From positions 1-64,000 of the forward strand of contig CAJYTF010000026.1 in NCBI GenBank assembly GCA_913777665.1: a stretch of DNA of 64,000 nucleotides. The letters are read 5' to 3'. Shown one piece after another: positions 18,167-27,312 of the stretch. The translations under genes and the position numbers were made by a program. Under the pieces are notes generated by a model. That model did no database searches. It was not told the DNA's origin and saw only the letters and a list, made by a program, of their open reading frames with translations. The stretch's first letter is position 1, and every line of letters begins with the position of its first letter. The DNA comes from an uncultured Myroides sp. Its GTDB lineage: Bacteria; Bacteroidota; Bacteroidia; Flavobacteriales; Flavobacteriaceae.

Positions 18167-19243
18167 TTATTTATTGATTCTAATTTCGAACATTTTATCC
18201 CAGTTTTTACCGGTTACAAAGAATGTTCCCGTTTTTTTATTGTAGGCAATTCCGTTTAAAACATCTAAATCTGGATGTTGGGTAACTTTACTTTTTAAAT
18301 CGCTTAAATCTACTACGCCATTCACAGTTCCGTCTATCGGACTAAAAATTCCTATAGCATCTTGAGTGTAAAAATTTGCATAAATCTCCCCATTTACCCA
18401 CTCTAATTCATTCACATTAGCAACTGTTCCTTTTGGTATAGATACAACAATGTAATCAATCAGGCTAAAATCTGTAGGATTTACTTTGTACACTCGGTCA
18501 CTTCCATCGGTCATATACAAATTAGTACCATCATTCGTTAAGCCCCAACCTTGCATCTTTTGAAAATAAGGAAACGTTTTCTCTTTTTGCAATGATTCTA
18601 AATTATAAACATAAGCTTCATTATTCAAATAAGTCAACTGATAAATCTTATTATTCAGAACAGTTGCTCCTTCACCAAATATAGCATCATCTAATTCATT
18701 TATCTTTATAACTTCTCCAGTTTTAGCATTTACTTTACGAATACTTGATTTTCCCTTGGTTCCTGTACTTTTTCCTTCTCCATTTCCCGTACTTTCGATC
18801 AATATATCACCGTAAAACTCTAGTCCTTGTGTATATGCTTTTATATCATGTGGATAAGTATTTACAATTGTGTAAGAATAAACAGCAGGTTGAACATGCG
18901 ATAATACATCTATTTTAGTTGTAGTTTCGTACGCTTTACCTTGGCTGTAAGCAATTGCCTTAATGTTTTGTAAACCGTGTTTTTCGTTAGCCAAATTATA
19001 AGTTAACAAAGCATTTGCTTTAACTGAACCTATTTTTTTATCGTTTATGAAATACTGAACAGAGTCGATTTCGTTACCAGCATCGCTTTTTAACTGTAAA
19101 TTGACATCTTCTTTTAAGGCATAAGTTTGTTTTAATTTACTTAAATCGATAGATAAAGAATTATTTTCGATTTTTTTATTATCGTTACAAGCAATAAATA
19201 GTAATGATAAAGTAAAGAAAGTTAAGTATTTATACTTTTTCAT
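18167..19243 (-). CDS. glutaminyl-peptide cyclotransferase, lipoprotein
   Basis: A 358-residue SPII lipoprotein (lipobox ending at Cys19, FIAC). After an Ig-like linker region comes the five-bladed beta-propeller of the plant/bacterial glutamine cyclotransferase family, recognised by YPHDIKAYTQGLEF, ESTGNGEGKS, LNELEWVNGEIYANF and PDLDVLNGIAYN. It should convert N-terminal Gln to pyroglutamate on exported proteins or peptides. It is divergent from the SRP RNA gene. Confidence 0.92.
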   Translation of the reverse strand: MKKYKYLTFFTLSLLFIACNDNKKIENNSLSIDLSKLKQTYALKEDVNLQLKSDAGNEIDSVQYFINDKKIGSVKANALLTYNLANEKHGLQNIKAIAYSQGKAYETTTKIDVLSHVQPAVYSYTIVNTYPHDIKAYTQGLEFYGDILIESTGNGEGKSTGTKGKSSIRKVNAKTGEVIKINELDDAIFGEGATVLNNKIYQLTYLNNEAYVYNLESLQKEKTFPYFQKMQGWGLTNDGTNLYMTDGSDRVYKVNPTDFSLIDYIVVSIPKGTVANVNELEWVNGEIYANFYTQDAIGIFSPIDGTVNGVVDLSDLKSKVTQHPDLDVLNGIAYNKKTGTFFVTGKNWDKMFEIRINK

Positions 19244-19298
19244 GGATTTTATAATTAGTTATACAATTATACAACCCTTTTTTTATTTGGCAAAAGGC

Positions 19299-19328
19299 TT
19301 GCTAAAATATAATTTGTTTGTATATTTG
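19299..19328 (+). promoter_or_regulatory. promoter of the SRP RNA gene
   Basis: TTG at 19299-19301, 19-base spacer, TATATTTG at 19321-19328. This is a full match to the Bacteroidota TTG-N19-TAnnTTTG consensus, 5 bases before the first paired base of the RNA. Confidence 0.85.
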
Positions 19329-19332
19329 CAAC

Positions 19333-19433
19333 GGCAAGTCCTACACGACCAGCTCCTGCAGACTCCTCCAGGGTGGGAACACAGCAAAGGTATGTGGTTG
19401 TAGCGGTGCGATGTAGGTCGCTTGCCTTTTTTT
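19333..19433 (+). ncRNA. ffs: signal recognition particle RNA (4.5S, small bacterial type)
   Basis: About 95 nt. The ends pair (GGCAAG at 19333-19338 with CTTGCC at 19421-19426). The apex contains the SRP helix 8 signature, CCAGGGTGGGAACACAGCA (19368-19386), with the GGAA tetraloop and the asymmetric AGCA loop bound by Ffh. A T run follows (19427-19433). The RNA forms the SRP with Ffh and targets nascent membrane proteins. Bases 19434-19566 downstream hold nothing recognised. Confidence 0.93.
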
Positions 19434-19566
19434 AATCAGCCTACTTTTATTGTTATAATTTAATAAACATTTTACTTTTCTGTTTGTTTTTCGCTATTTC
19501 ATTTTAAATATGTTGTTTCACTTACAATCAATTAAAACAGAATATTCTCAACAAAGAAAACTACAT

Positions 19567-20967
19567 TTATTTCCCGATACAAAAATTAGCAAAAATATTT
19601 CCTAACAATTCATCGTTTGTTACTTGACCCGTAATTTCGCCGAAATAATATAATGCCTGACGTATGTCTATTGCCATTAAATCGGCTGAAATGTTTGTAT
19701 CTAACCCGTATTGTACTTTTTGAATTTCCTCTAAAGCCTTTATTAGCGAATCGTAATGACGCGTATTGGTTACAATGGTTTCATTATTGCGAAGTGCACC
19801 AGTATTTACAAAACTAATCAGCTGTTTTTTCAAGGTATCAATTCCTTCTTTATTTTTTGCAGATATGGTTTCAAGTTTTACATTTAACGTTTCAAGTTGT
19901 TTTTTTATATTTAGTATCTCCGTTTCAGAAAGTAAATCTATTTTGTTTATAACTACTACTAAAGGTTTCAATGGAAATTGATTTTTTATCTTTTCAATTT
20001 CTATGATGTATTCCGAACTTTGAACTTTAAACTTTAAACTTTCAAACAAGTATAAAATGACCTGAGATTGTTCAATCTTTTCAAACGTTTTTTGAATTCC
20101 GATACTTTCTACCACATCTTTTGTTTCGCGAATTCCGGCTGTATCAATAAATCTAAAACCAATGCCATCAATAACCAACTCATCTTCAATGGTATCGCGC
20201 GTAGTTCCGGCAATATCCGAAACAATGGCACGTTCTTCATTTAACAACGCATTCAAAAGGGTCGATTTTCCGACATTCGGTTCGCCAACAATCGCTACTG
20301 GAATTCCGTTTTTAATCACGTTTCCTACAGCAAAAGAGTCAATTAATCGTTTTAAGACAAATTGAATTCTGTTAACCAGATCTCGAAAAGCGGTTCGATC
20401 GGCAAATTCCACATCTTCTTCAGAAAAATCGAGTTCCAGTTCAATTAACGATGCAAAATTCAGCAATTCTTCACGCAATTTGGCAATTTCATTACTAAAA
20501 CCACCGCGCATTTGCTGCATGGCTATTTGGTGCGATGCTTCGTTGTCTGATGCAATTAAATCGGCTACAGCTTCGGCTTGCGAAAGATCCATTTTTCCGT
20601 TTAAAAACGATCGCATGGTAAATTCGCCCGCAGTTGCCATCCTACAGCCTTTTCTCAATAAAAGTTGTATGATTTGTTGTTGGATAAAAGTAGATCCATG
20701 GCACGAAATTTCAACAGTAGGTTCGCCCGTGTAAGAATTGTTCCCTTTAAAAATCGATACCAGCACTTGGTCAATGATTTTTTTATCGTCTTTAATAAAA
20801 CCCAAATGCAGCGTATGCGTTTTCTGTTTGCGCAAATCTTTGTTTTTTACTGACTGAAAAACATCAGCAACCAAATCAATTGCTTGTGGTCCTGAAACAC
20901 GAATTAATGCTACCGCACCTGCACCCGATGCCGAAGCCAATGCTACTATTGTATCGTTTAAAATCAT
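19567..20967 (-). CDS. mnmE: tRNA uridine-5-carboxymethylaminomethyl(34) synthesis GTPase
   Basis: A 466-residue protein with an N-terminal tetrahydrofolate-binding domain (starts ILNDTIVALASASGAGA), helical domain, and inserted G domain with GEPNVGKST (~228-236), AGTTRD, DTAG, NKID. It ends in the conserved CIGK. With MnmG it modifies wobble U34 of tRNAs. The G domain contains an odd stretch encoded by four 7-bp tandem repeats (20015-20042, residues about 310-320). TAAATTTG on the minus strand (20993-20986) is a likely -7 element. Confidence 0.97.
   Translation of the reverse strand: MILNDTIVALASASGAGAVALIRVSGPQAIDLVADVFQSVKNKDLRKQKTHTLHLGFIKDDKKIIDQVLVSIFKGNNSYTGEPTVEISCHGSTFIQQQIIQLLLRKGCRMATAGEFTMRSFLNGKMDLSQAEAVADLIASDNEASHQIAMQQMRGGFSNEIAKLREELLNFASLIELELDFSEEDVEFADRTAFRDLVNRIQFVLKRLIDSFAVGNVIKNGIPVAIVGEPNVGKSTLLNALLNEERAIVSDIAGTTRDTIEDELVIDGIGFRFIDTAGIRETKDVVESIGIQKTFEKIEQSQVILYLFESLKFKVQSSEYIIEIEKIKNQFPLKPLVVVINKIDLLSETEILNIKKQLETLNVKLETISAKNKEGIDTLKKQLISFVNTGALRNNETIVTNTRHYDSLIKALEEIQKVQYGLDTNISADLMAIDIRQALYYFGEITGQVTNDELLGNIFANFCIGK
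20015..20042. repeat. four 7-bp tandem repeats inside mnmE
   Basis: On the plus strand: GAACTTT, GAACTTT, AAACTTT, AAACTTT. The array is 28 bp, not a multiple of three, so any one-unit slip would shift the mnmE frame. It encodes a short segment between the DTAG and NKID motifs. Confidence 0.75.
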
Positions 20968-21114
20968 AAACTAAATATTGAAACACAAATTTACGCCAAC
21001 TTTATAAATCCTGCTAATTTTAAAAGCTTGTGTATGCTGAAAAAAAACGCAATATTTTTTTACAATCATTTAATTTTTCGTAATTTAATAGCAACAAACC
21101 AACAGCCTAATATT

Positions 21115-21963
21115 ATGAAAAAGATTCTTTTCCCAACCGATTTTTCAGAAACCGCAAATAATGCACTGGTTTATGCATTAAAACTTGCCCAAAGTATTGA
21201 TGCTGAAATTTATGTTTTGAATACCTACGAAATGCCTGTTATTTCTACGACTTCTGCCGGACAACCAGAACTGATTCAGAACGTATATAATTCTATTGAA
21301 CTGAATAATTTTGAAAATTATAAGAAACAAGTTCCCAAATTAAGGAGTATTGCTGAGGATCACGATTGTGGCGATATTAAACTGACTTTTATTTTTGAGG
21401 AAGGAATTATGCTTTCGATTCTTCATAAAATAATCCGCGATGAAAATATCGATTTTATTGTGATGGGAACAAACGGAAATTCAGGGTTTGAAAAGAAATT
21501 ACTCGGATCGAACACCGTTCATGTAATGGAAAATGTTGATATTCCGATTTTAAGTGTTCCAAGAAAAGCTGAATTTAAACGTTTGAACAATTTTGGATTT
21601 GCAACAATGCTTCGCGATAGTGATAAACCGGGATTGCGTCAAATTATAAAAATTGCACAATCTTTAAATGCCGATGTTAAAGTGCTGCATGTTTTACGTA
21701 AAGAAAATCCGGCTGCAATGGACGTTTTAAACACTTGGAAAGAAGAATTTAACGACCCAAATGTAACTTTCCATACTGTTTTGAATGAGAAATTAGACGA
21801 AAGTGTATTCTTTTTTATAGATGATCAGTTAATTGATGTCATGTGCATTGTGAAACGCCATTTAAACTTTTTCGAAAAGATTTTTACAACCAGTTTAAGC
21901 AAGCAATTATCATATCATGCCGATGTTCCCGTATTGGTTTTAAAAGAACAAAAAAGCAAGTAA
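21115..21963 (+). CDS. tandem-domain universal stress protein
   Basis: A 282-residue UspA-type protein with two domains. The first starts KKILFPTDFSETANNAL and has the ATP-binding-like motif GTNGNSGFEKKLLGS (about 120-134). The second (about 150-280) lacks an intact glycine loop. I choose the ATG at 21115; the open frame extends 29 codons upstream, but that extension is unlike the family. Likely a cytosolic stress-response nucleotide-binding protein. It is closed by a palindromic terminator. Confidence 0.9.
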   Translation: MKKILFPTDFSETANNALVYALKLAQSIDAEIYVLNTYEMPVISTTSAGQPELIQNVYNSIELNNFENYKKQVPKLRSIAEDHDCGDIKLTFIFEEGIMLSILHKIIRDENIDFIVMGTNGNSGFEKKLLGSNTVHVMENVDIPILSVPRKAEFKRLNNFGFATMLRDSDKPGLRQIIKIAQSLNADVKVLHVLRKENPAAMDVLNTWKEEFNDPNVTFHTVLNEKLDESVFFFIDDQLIDVMCIVKRHLNFFEKIFTTSLSKQLSYHADVPVLVLKEQKSK

Positions 21964-21976
21964 TTACTTGCTTTTT
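21951..21976. terminator. bidirectional terminator
   Basis: A perfect 26-bp palindrome (AAAAAGCAAGTAA and complement) that overlaps the stop codon of the Usp gene. It lies between convergent genes. Confidence 0.85.
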
Positions 21977-21981
21977 TATGT

Positions 21982-22995
21982 TTATCTGTTTCTCAAAATC
22001 AAATAAATTACCAACGGTGCACCTAATATAGAAGTTACGGCATTTATCGGCAACACAAACTGTTTACCGGGTAATTGACAGATGATATCGCACGTAATTA
22101 AAATTAACGCTCCGATAATGATGTTGCCTGTAAACAAATGAAAATGATTGGTGGTTTTATAAATGATTCGTGTAATATGCGGAACTGCCAAACCAATAAA
22201 TGCAATTGGTCCTACAAAAGCGGTACAAACCGCAACCAACATACAGGTTACCAAGATGATTAAAAACTTGGTCTTTTTAATGTTTAATCCCATGCTTTTT
22301 GCATAACCTTCGCCCATTAATAGGGTGTTTAAAGATTTATTTAGTAAGAAAGATCCTGCCAAGGCTGCACATAAAATAGGGACAATATAATAAATCTGCT
22401 GCCACGAAATGTTTCCTAAACTGCCTAAATTCCAAAAAGTGAATTTCTTTAATTCTTCGGCTGTTGAAAAATAAGCAAGAACATTCACAAAAGCACTCGT
22501 AAAACTACTGAACATCAACCCCACAATTAACAATGTAGCTATTTGTTTTATGCGTTGCGATACTCCTAAAATAATAAACATTACCAAAACGCTTCCGGCT
22601 AAAGCAAATAAAATAATGGTAAGGTTGCCTGTAAGATAATTTTGTAATGTAAGCGAAAACAAACTTTTTCCCAATATACAGATTGCGACACCTAAACTTG
22701 CACCCGAACTTACGCCTAAAATATAAGGTTCAGCCATTGGATTTTGAAACAAGGTTTGCATCATCATTCCGGCAATTGAAAGTGCTGCACCAACAATACA
22801 GGCAATTACCAGTTTAGGCAATCGATATTCTAAAACAATATATTCCCAACTTGCTTTTCCAGAAAAATTACCGCTTACAATTTCCAAAACATCGGTCACA
22901 GGAATTCGTACCGATCCAATTACAAGGTTTAAAACCGCTGCAATTACAAGCAATACAAGAAAAAGTAAATGATATTTGGAATATTTTGCAAACAT
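21982..22995 (-). CDS. FecCD/BtuC-family ABC transporter permease
   Basis: A 337-residue inner-membrane permease with about ten hydrophobic helices and the BtuC/FecCD motifs MMMQTLFQNPMAEPYILGVSSGA and VGPIAFIGLAVPHITR. It moves vitamin B12 or ferric siderophore across the inner membrane. Its ATG overlaps the stop codon of the upstream binding-protein gene (TAATG), so the two are translationally coupled. The nearby B12 riboswitch-btuB pair favours cobalamin as substrate (inference). No ATPase gene follows; the next gene is the convergent Usp. Confidence 0.88.
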   Translation of the reverse strand: MFAKYSKYHLLFLVLLVIAAVLNLVIGSVRIPVTDVLEIVSGNFSGKASWEYIVLEYRLPKLVIACIVGAALSIAGMMMQTLFQNPMAEPYILGVSSGASLGVAICILGKSLFSLTLQNYLTGNLTIILFALAGSVLVMFIILGVSQRIKQIATLLIVGLMFSSFTSAFVNVLAYFSTAEELKKFTFWNLGSLGNISWQQIYYIVPILCAALAGSFLLNKSLNTLLMGEGYAKSMGLNIKKTKFLIILVTCMLVAVCTAFVGPIAFIGLAVPHITRIIYKTTNHFHLFTGNIIIGALILITCDIICQLPGKQFVLPINAVTSILGAPLVIYLILRNR

Positions 22996-24122
22996 TATTT
23001 TAGAGCTTCAATAAAGGCTGGTTTGTAATTTGGTAAAACTTCTGGATGAAGGATCGAAATTAAATCTTTCAAAACAAGATCAGGACGATTAGGAGCATCT
23101 TCATAAAAAACGATACCACCTGTTGGTCCTTTTTTGATAGAATACGAATAGATTTTTTTGTTTTGAAACGCAGCAAATTTGCTGTAATGTTTGTTAGCTG
23201 CCACCATTTGATCGAACGTTGTAAATTCGCCCGGACCAATCCAAATATCGCCGTTCATTGCTTTTTCAAAAACGGCTTCAAACGATAACGACAAACTTCC
23301 CGTACCTTTTGTATCGCTCCACAAATAATTTCCGCCGGCATCTTTTATAAATTCAGCCATCCAGCTTTCGCCTTGCGGAACGTACCAAACATCCTGAAAA
23401 ATGGCTCCGCTTAAAACGGTTGGTCGGTTTGTTACTTTATCGACCAATTTTTTTGCGTTGTTGTATTCTAAAACAATGTTGTTAAAATATTCGTTGGCTT
23501 TTTGCTGTTGATCGAACAAAACGCCGAAGAACTTAACCCATTCTGCTTTTCCCAAAGGAGATGTTTCCACCCAATCTGCATTGTATAAAACAGGAATTCC
23601 CGCTTTTTCGAACTGATTAAATTTTGCCGTTTCGCTGTCCATACTCAACCCGACGATTAATTGCGGTTGCAGATCCACCGTTTTTTCGAAATTTAAACTG
23701 TGTTTATCAGAAAGTTCTTTTACTTTTCCGGCATCGATTTTTTGTCGAACATCAGCAGATGAAATATAATCTAAATTAGGAAAACCAATCAGTTTGTCGG
23801 TTTCATTTAAAGCTACTATCGAAGAAATATGCGTGGTTGACGTTGCTACTAGATTTTTAACCGGCGTTTGTATAAAAGTGTATTTTGCCAAACTGTCTGG
23901 CAGGTTTTTGTTAGATTTTGCACAAACGTACGTAAACGTTTTAGTGGCATTTGGCCAGGGTTTGGTAACCTTCATTACAACAAAATCGTTGTAGTTGTGT
24001 ATTTCTAATCCGTTGGCAAATTCAATGCTGTTTTCAACTTTTACAGTTGTAGTTTCAGTCGTTTTTTTACAGCTTACAAAAGCTATAAAAACCGTTAGCA
24101 ATACGTATTTTGATAGATTCAT
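22995..24122 (-). CDS. ABC transporter substrate-binding lipoprotein (BtuF/FepB type)
   Basis: A 375-residue SPII lipoprotein (start ATG at 24122, lipobox ending at Cys18, FVSC) of the cluster-8/TroA-like binding-protein fold. Visible segments are VALNETDKLIGF, LQPQLIVGLSMDSETAKFNQFEKAGIPVLYN and EAVFEKAMNGDIWIGPGEF. The longer open frame (to 24194) adds 24 residues that break the signal peptide. It is coupled to the permease by a TAATG overlap. The substrate is likely cobalamin or a ferric siderophore; locus context favours cobalamin. No riboswitch is seen upstream. Confidence 0.87.
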   Translation of the reverse strand: MNLSKYVLLTVFIAFVSCKKTTETTTVKVENSIEFANGLEIHNYNDFVVMKVTKPWPNATKTFTYVCAKSNKNLPDSLAKYTFIQTPVKNLVATSTTHISSIVALNETDKLIGFPNLDYISSADVRQKIDAGKVKELSDKHSLNFEKTVDLQPQLIVGLSMDSETAKFNQFEKAGIPVLYNADWVETSPLGKAEWVKFFGVLFDQQQKANEYFNNIVLEYNNAKKLVDKVTNRPTVLSGAIFQDVWYVPQGESWMAEFIKDAGGNYLWSDTKGTGSLSLSFEAVFEKAMNGDIWIGPGEFTTFDQMVAANKHYSKFAAFQNKKIYSYSIKKGPTGGIVFYEDAPNRPDLVLKDLISILHPEVLPNYKPAFIEALK

Positions 24123-24301
24123 TTTTGTACTTTTAGTTGCGCAAAGATAGTTTAACAAAAAGTAATTTTGAAGTTTCTGTGTAATTATTGCCAATTTTAG
24201 TACGATTGTGTACTGATTTTGATTGATTTTGTGTTGCTTGTAGTTGATTTAGCTTTATGAAATATTTTTACGGTCATCTAAATTTTTAGGTGTAATTTTT
24301 T

Positions 24302-25174
24302 TTAAGGATGGCTTTCAATATATTTTCCTTTACTAATTTGTTTTAACATATTTATGGAATAGTCATTATATACATTTAATGGTTTAGCAATGTTTTGAGA
24401 GATATTTGTCAATTTATTTATACCTAAATTGGCAACAAAAATAATTTGGCGTTTAATTTTTTTTCGTTGAGATTCATTTCTCATCAAAAAATTCAACTTT
24501 ATCCAAAGTTCTTCGTATTTGACAATTAAAGTGTATAAATAAATGAATGGTATAAAAGTGATTGTAAGAATTACTGGGAGTAAAAAGCTTTTTAAACTCT
24601 CAATATTAAAGATTTCTCTATATTCTTGAATTGTTTTATAAAATGAGTAAAAAAGCACAAAAATTGAAAAATATGTCAATATATTTTTTATTAACTCCTC
24701 CACCTTCTTATGTTCAGAGGTCATTGATGCTTTTACTTGTAGTATCCCAGAAAAAAAAAGAATAGGAATCAAAAAAAATTCTTTCGTAAGAGTAAATGTA
24801 AAGAAATTGGTAATGAATTCTATTAAAATTGTCCATTTTATTGCATCAATAAATATATTCTTAAAGTATTTCGTATTGTTAACTTTTGAAATGTTCATTA
24901 GTGAAATAAAACCAAAACTTAATACCAAAATTATTGAGTCTTTTAATAATGAAATATTCCAAAAGTTTAAATTATAAAGTATGAATATATAAAATCCGGT
25001 GTGAGCAAATAGCGCAACCAATGAAACTGAAATCTTCCAAGCAAATAATGATTTAATTACGTACAACATTGAGTTTCGTATGTTTTTAAAAAACATACAA
25101 GTAATTACAGTAATCAAAAGCCACACAATGATTGCTATTTCTCTTGTTGAAAAACTTTCAAAAAATGTATTCAT
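24302..25174 (-). CDS. hypothetical polytopic membrane protein
   Basis: A 290-residue protein with about seven hydrophobic helices (residues ~12-28, ~42-66, ~78-96, ~112-130, ~134-152, ~166-184, ~196-218) and a basic cytosolic tail of about 70 residues (RNESQRKKIKRQ). No family recognised. It is very AT-rich, even for this window. It belongs to a block of orphan minus-strand genes that separates the two halves of the B12 uptake region. Confidence 0.6.
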   Translation of the reverse strand: MNTFFESFSTREIAIIVWLLITVITCMFFKNIRNSMLYVIKSLFAWKISVSLVALFAHTGFYIFILYNLNFWNISLLKDSIILVLSFGFISLMNISKVNNTKYFKNIFIDAIKWTILIEFITNFFTFTLTKEFFLIPILFFSGILQVKASMTSEHKKVEELIKNILTYFSIFVLFYSFYKTIQEYREIFNIESLKSFLLPVILTITFIPFIYLYTLIVKYEELWIKLNFLMRNESQRKKIKRQIIFVANLGINKLTNISQNIAKPLNVYNDYSINMLKQISKGKYIESHP

Positions 25175-25278
25175 GTAGGTTTATCAGTGTGTTAAAGATG
25201 ACACAAATTATATCTAATCATTATTTATTGATAGAGAGCTAACAATTAACGTGTTAATAATTTAGCTAAAGTTCCTTT

Positions 25279-26019
25279 TTAATCCATTGGCCAATATTTA
25301 TCTAGCCCTTCATCACTTATCTCTTTTAATTGTTCGGCAGTAATATTATACTTTTTTAAAAGCTTCGATTTGTTTTGTTTAAGTATTTTATCTTGTTCAG
25401 ATTGCTTATACTCAAAAGCATTATCTTCGGCTTTTACTAAATCCTTAAAAATTTGCTTTCTTTCATCTACAGTAAAACCAAACTTGTCATTCGTTTCTAA
25501 TTTTAGATTTAAATATTAGTCAAGATTGTTCTTTATTTGATAATCAATTAAGTAATTATCTCGATTGTTGTTTTTAGCAATGTTGGCATTTATATTTCCT
25601 AATTTTCCAAATGGTGCCCAGATTGCAGTGCCGATGTCATATGAAGAATTTGAAAGCTCTTTATCACTATATAACCACAAAATTATTTCATCTATATCTG
25701 AATCTTCAGTAGTTAATTTACTGATGATTTTTTCGACTGTTGGTTTAACTTGATTTTCTTTAATATCTTTAGATAAGACTATTTTATACAGAATTTTTTT
25801 ATTAGTAGGAAGTTTTTCAAGCTCCGATATCTCATATTGAGATAAGTTTTTAGCAAGTGCCTTTCTGCTTTGGTCTTCGATATTTACAATTTCATAATCA
25901 GCTGTTTCAACGCTAACTTCTACAACTTTGTCATTTTTTGTTTCAGCTAATTTTTCTCTACATCCAATAAAGTATAGCGTTACAATAAAAATTGAAAAAG
26001 ATAAAATTGTTTTTTTCAT
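25279..26019 (-). pseudogene. lipoprotein gene interrupted by an in-frame TAA stop
   Basis: The first open part (26019-25516, 167 codons) encodes an SPII lipoprotein (lipobox ending at Cys20, FIGC). After its TAA (25518-25516), the same frame continues open without another stop for 78 more codons to the TAA at 25281-25279. The second part reads as normal protein: lysine/glutamate-rich helices (DERKQIFKDLVKAED) ending KYWPMD, with no start codon of its own at the head. The simplest reading is a 246-residue protein split by one nonsense codon near residue 168. I do not recognise the family. Confidence 0.7.
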
Positions 26020-26221
26020 GTTTGTAATGTTTTTTTTAATTGTTTCAGTAAACTTTCTTTTAATTGGATTTTTTTTCTTAATGCTATTGATATTAAAACA
26101 TTAATTATTCAAAAGTAGATTTTAAATTCCATTGGTATTTACGGAAAACCACAATTTCATAATAATAAATCTTTATTTAAACTCCCGTTCCGTAAAGTCT
26201 TCCTACTTTGAGCCTATCTAT

Positions 26222-26989
26222 TTACAATTCATCAACAATCCAAGACGGATATTCGTCAACATAAATCCATTGGTTTTGTTCTTTTCGGATAAAAATAAAA
26301 CTTCGACAGACTTGATTATCTCTACATTTAAACGAAAACAAATAGCAACCTTTTGTAAAGGAATCGTTGAATACGGCACGGTAAACTTTATCTGCCTTAA
26401 AACAATATTCGTTATTACACGAATCATTTCCTGTTGTAAACTGATAGTACGATTGATCTAATTCTTTAACCGAAAATAATTTGTCAGTACCTTTGTAATG
26501 TATCTGCCTTTTAATTAAATCGATATATTCTTCGCCAATAATCGTATCCAATCGTGCCAACTTATTATACTTAAAATCCTCCAGCAAATACTTATAATTA
26601 TTTTCCCAATCTATATTTTTTCGAAGATCACTGTTTACAGGTTTATACTTATAAGCATAAAGTGTATCGATTATTTGTACATTAATTTTTCTGTTTTTTA
26701 ATTCCGTCGAAATACTATTCGAAATATAATCCAAACTATCAACTAAAATATGAACAAGTTCTTGCTTTTTAATAGAATCTTCTTCCATTACAATTCCCAT
26801 TTTATAGGCAAACTGCAACATGTCATATCCTTTTTTTCCTTTGATATAACTTGCAACCGAATTTGGACTTGTATCTAAATACTGACTTAATGTTTCTCTA
26901 ATGATCTTTTTCTCTGATTCAAAATCAATTTTCTGTGAAAAAGAATTTATTGTAAATAAAACAAAAATCAGATTTAAAAGTATTTTCAT
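26222..26989 (-). CDS. hypothetical exported protein
   Basis: A 255-residue protein with a signal peptide (MKILLNLIFVLFTINSFSQ) when the ATG at 26989 is used. An alternative ATG at 27004 adds five residues. The rest is soluble with three or four cysteines (CNNEYCFK, CRDNQVCR) that could form disulfides. No family recognised. The 202 bases between this gene and the interrupted lipoprotein gene (26020-26221) show no gene, RNA or clear terminator. Confidence 0.6.
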   Translation of the reverse strand: MKILLNLIFVLFTINSFSQKIDFESEKKIIRETLSQYLDTSPNSVASYIKGKKGYDMLQFAYKMGIVMEEDSIKKQELVHILVDSLDYISNSISTELKNRKINVQIIDTLYAYKYKPVNSDLRKNIDWENNYKYLLEDFKYNKLARLDTIIGEEYIDLIKRQIHYKGTDKLFSVKELDQSYYQFTTGNDSCNNEYCFKADKVYRAVFNDSFTKGCYLFSFKCRDNQVCRSFIFIRKEQNQWIYVDEYPSWIVDEL

Positions 26990-27065
26990 GTTGATTCTAT
27001 TCATATTTTTAAAGGTAATTTAAATAATACTAATTTTTTGTAGAATTTGTATTACAAACTTTAAT

Positions 27066-27095
27066 TTGCAAATTTGATAAAATAGAGTACTTTTG
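27066..27095 (+). promoter_or_regulatory. promoter of the B12-riboswitch transcript
   Basis: TTG at 27066-27068, 19-base spacer, TACTTTTG at 27088-27095, matching TTG-N19-TAnnTTTG. Expected start near 27102, just 5' of the riboswitch. Confidence 0.8.
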
Positions 27096-27101
27096 CCTGA
27101 T

Positions 27102-27268
27102 ATTAGGTTGCATTTTTTTGCATTAATAGGGAAATAGGTGCGATTTTTTCAAATCCTATGCTGTTCCCGCAACTGTAAGCTTTGTTTGTAAAGAACTATT
27201 GTTTTTATCTGTGCCACTGTTTTTTTTCGGGAAGGCAAAAACAAGAAGCAAGCCAGGAGACCTGCCTA
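27102..27268 (+). promoter_or_regulatory. cobalamin (adenosylcobalamin-type) riboswitch
   Basis: All the core elements are present in order: GGTGCGA region (27137-27143), TCC...GCTGTTCCCGCAACTGTAA (around 27154-27178), GCCACTG (27213-27219), CGGGAAGG (27228-27235), and the canonical B12 box AGCCAGGAGACCTGCC (27251-27266). It binds cobalamin and should repress the downstream btuB-like/btuG-like genes when B12 is plentiful. The B12 box ends 46 bases before the chosen ATG. I see no strong intrinsic terminator in between, so control is probably translational (inference). Confidence 0.95.
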
Positions 27269-27312
27269 ATGATTACTAATTGATTTCACCTTCGGGAAGA
27301 AAGGTTAAACAA

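Noticed and set aside
21028..21114. N-terminal extension of the universal stress protein
   Set aside because: Sequence before the ATG at 21115 does not resemble Usp proteins and is intergenic in composition.
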